In this document: one piece after another, positions 63,971 through 64,000 of the stretch
Layout of the letters: each line of letters starts with the position of its first letter
Numbering within the stretch: the stretch's first letter is position 1
Origin: Takakia lepidozioides
Taxonomy: Eukaryota; Streptophyta; Takakiopsida; Takakiales; Takakiaceae
Length of the DNA stretch: 64,000 nucleotides
Direction: 5' to 3'
Assembly: GCA_030704615.1 (NCBI GenBank)
Contig: CM060733.1
Span: 70,370,001 to 70,434,000, forward strand
Made by a program: the position numbers and the translations under genes
Notes under the pieces: generated by a model
Database searches by the model: none
Told to the model about the DNA's origin: nothing
Seen by the model: only the letters and a program-made list of their open reading frames with translations

Positions 63971-64000
63971 GAAGAAATATGCCACAGAGGCTGCAACACA

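Larger units (their letters stand above)
60800..64000 (+). mobile_element. LTR element B, copy 2 (runs out of the window)
   Basis: Starts with TGTTAGAGGACTGC at 60800, followed by the GACTGAGACCAACAGGAGCC segment shared with copy 1, the CACAGCC repeat, ORF0 and gag. The LTR's inner boundary and the primer site were not found. It is inverted relative to copy 1. Confidence 0.65.

Overview
The window is nuclear DNA of a eukaryote with plant-type introns and is made almost entirely of transposable elements (TEs). A charophyte alga (streptophyte green alga, Chara-like) is my best guess. The reasons are short GT-AG introns, Mutator-like transposases with SWIM fingers, Ty3 chromoviruses primed by initiator tRNA-Met, a PHD-finger fragment and a Ty3-type element that encodes a cytosine-5 DNA methyltransferase. 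This assignment is inference, not proof. I saw no tRNA, rRNA or CRISPR, and no gene that is clearly an intact housekeeping gene.

The dominant structure is a giant Mutator-like element (MULE) at 13464-35658, flanked by the 9-bp direct repeat ATTACATGA, with short terminal inverted repeats and arrays of CATGAGC subterminal repeats. From left to right it holds: a divergent pair of related unknown genes (13927-14763 and 15047-15625); a palindrome array (15880-16640); a long multi-exon minus-strand gene (16774-22058) that joins a ParB-like domain to a beta-class DNA amino-methyltransferase-like domain; a second palindrome array (22320-23965); and a MULE transposase gene (31475-34807, now dead). 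A young Ty3 chromovirus (24659-31474, two 724-bp LTRs, target duplication CATTC) has inserted upstream of the transposase. Three further pieces of the same family lie in the window. At 1-3616 is a right end with a transposase open through the whole visible part. At 3617-6838 are a palindrome array and a broken ParB-gene copy. At 51619-53584 is a left end next to an assembly gap.

The interval 6840-13454 has a Ty3 integrase scrap, a fragment of the methyltransferase-bearing retroelement family, a CACTA-like terminus with GCGACG subterminal repeats, a four-exon minus-strand gene of unknown function and a non-coding dispersed repeat. The interval 35668-46360 has a LINE C-terminal scrap, a second copy of the dispersed repeat, a reverse-transcriptase element whose single frame is broken by two TAG codons (39578-42415), and a chimeric intronless pseudogene joining GMP synthetase to the SUMO E2 enzyme UBC9 (42968-43790).

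The interval 46366-51118 is a decayed Ty3-type retroelement ordered gag, zinc knuckles, protease, cytosine-5 DNA methyltransferase, reverse transcriptase; it stops at a 500-N gap. To the right, 53936-56303 and 60800-64000 are inverted copies of another LTR element (here 'element B') with an extra 231-residue ORF before gag. Between them is a decayed second copy of the chromovirus (56304 to about 60050), whose LTR is interrupted by element B.

The strongest candidate for an undescribed system is the giant MULE: a transposon of about 15.4 kb (without the later insertion) carrying a ParB-like/DNA-methyltransferase gene, two unknown cargo genes and arrays of an 18-bp core palindrome (AAATGCGGYRCCGCATTT) repeated about every 53 bp.
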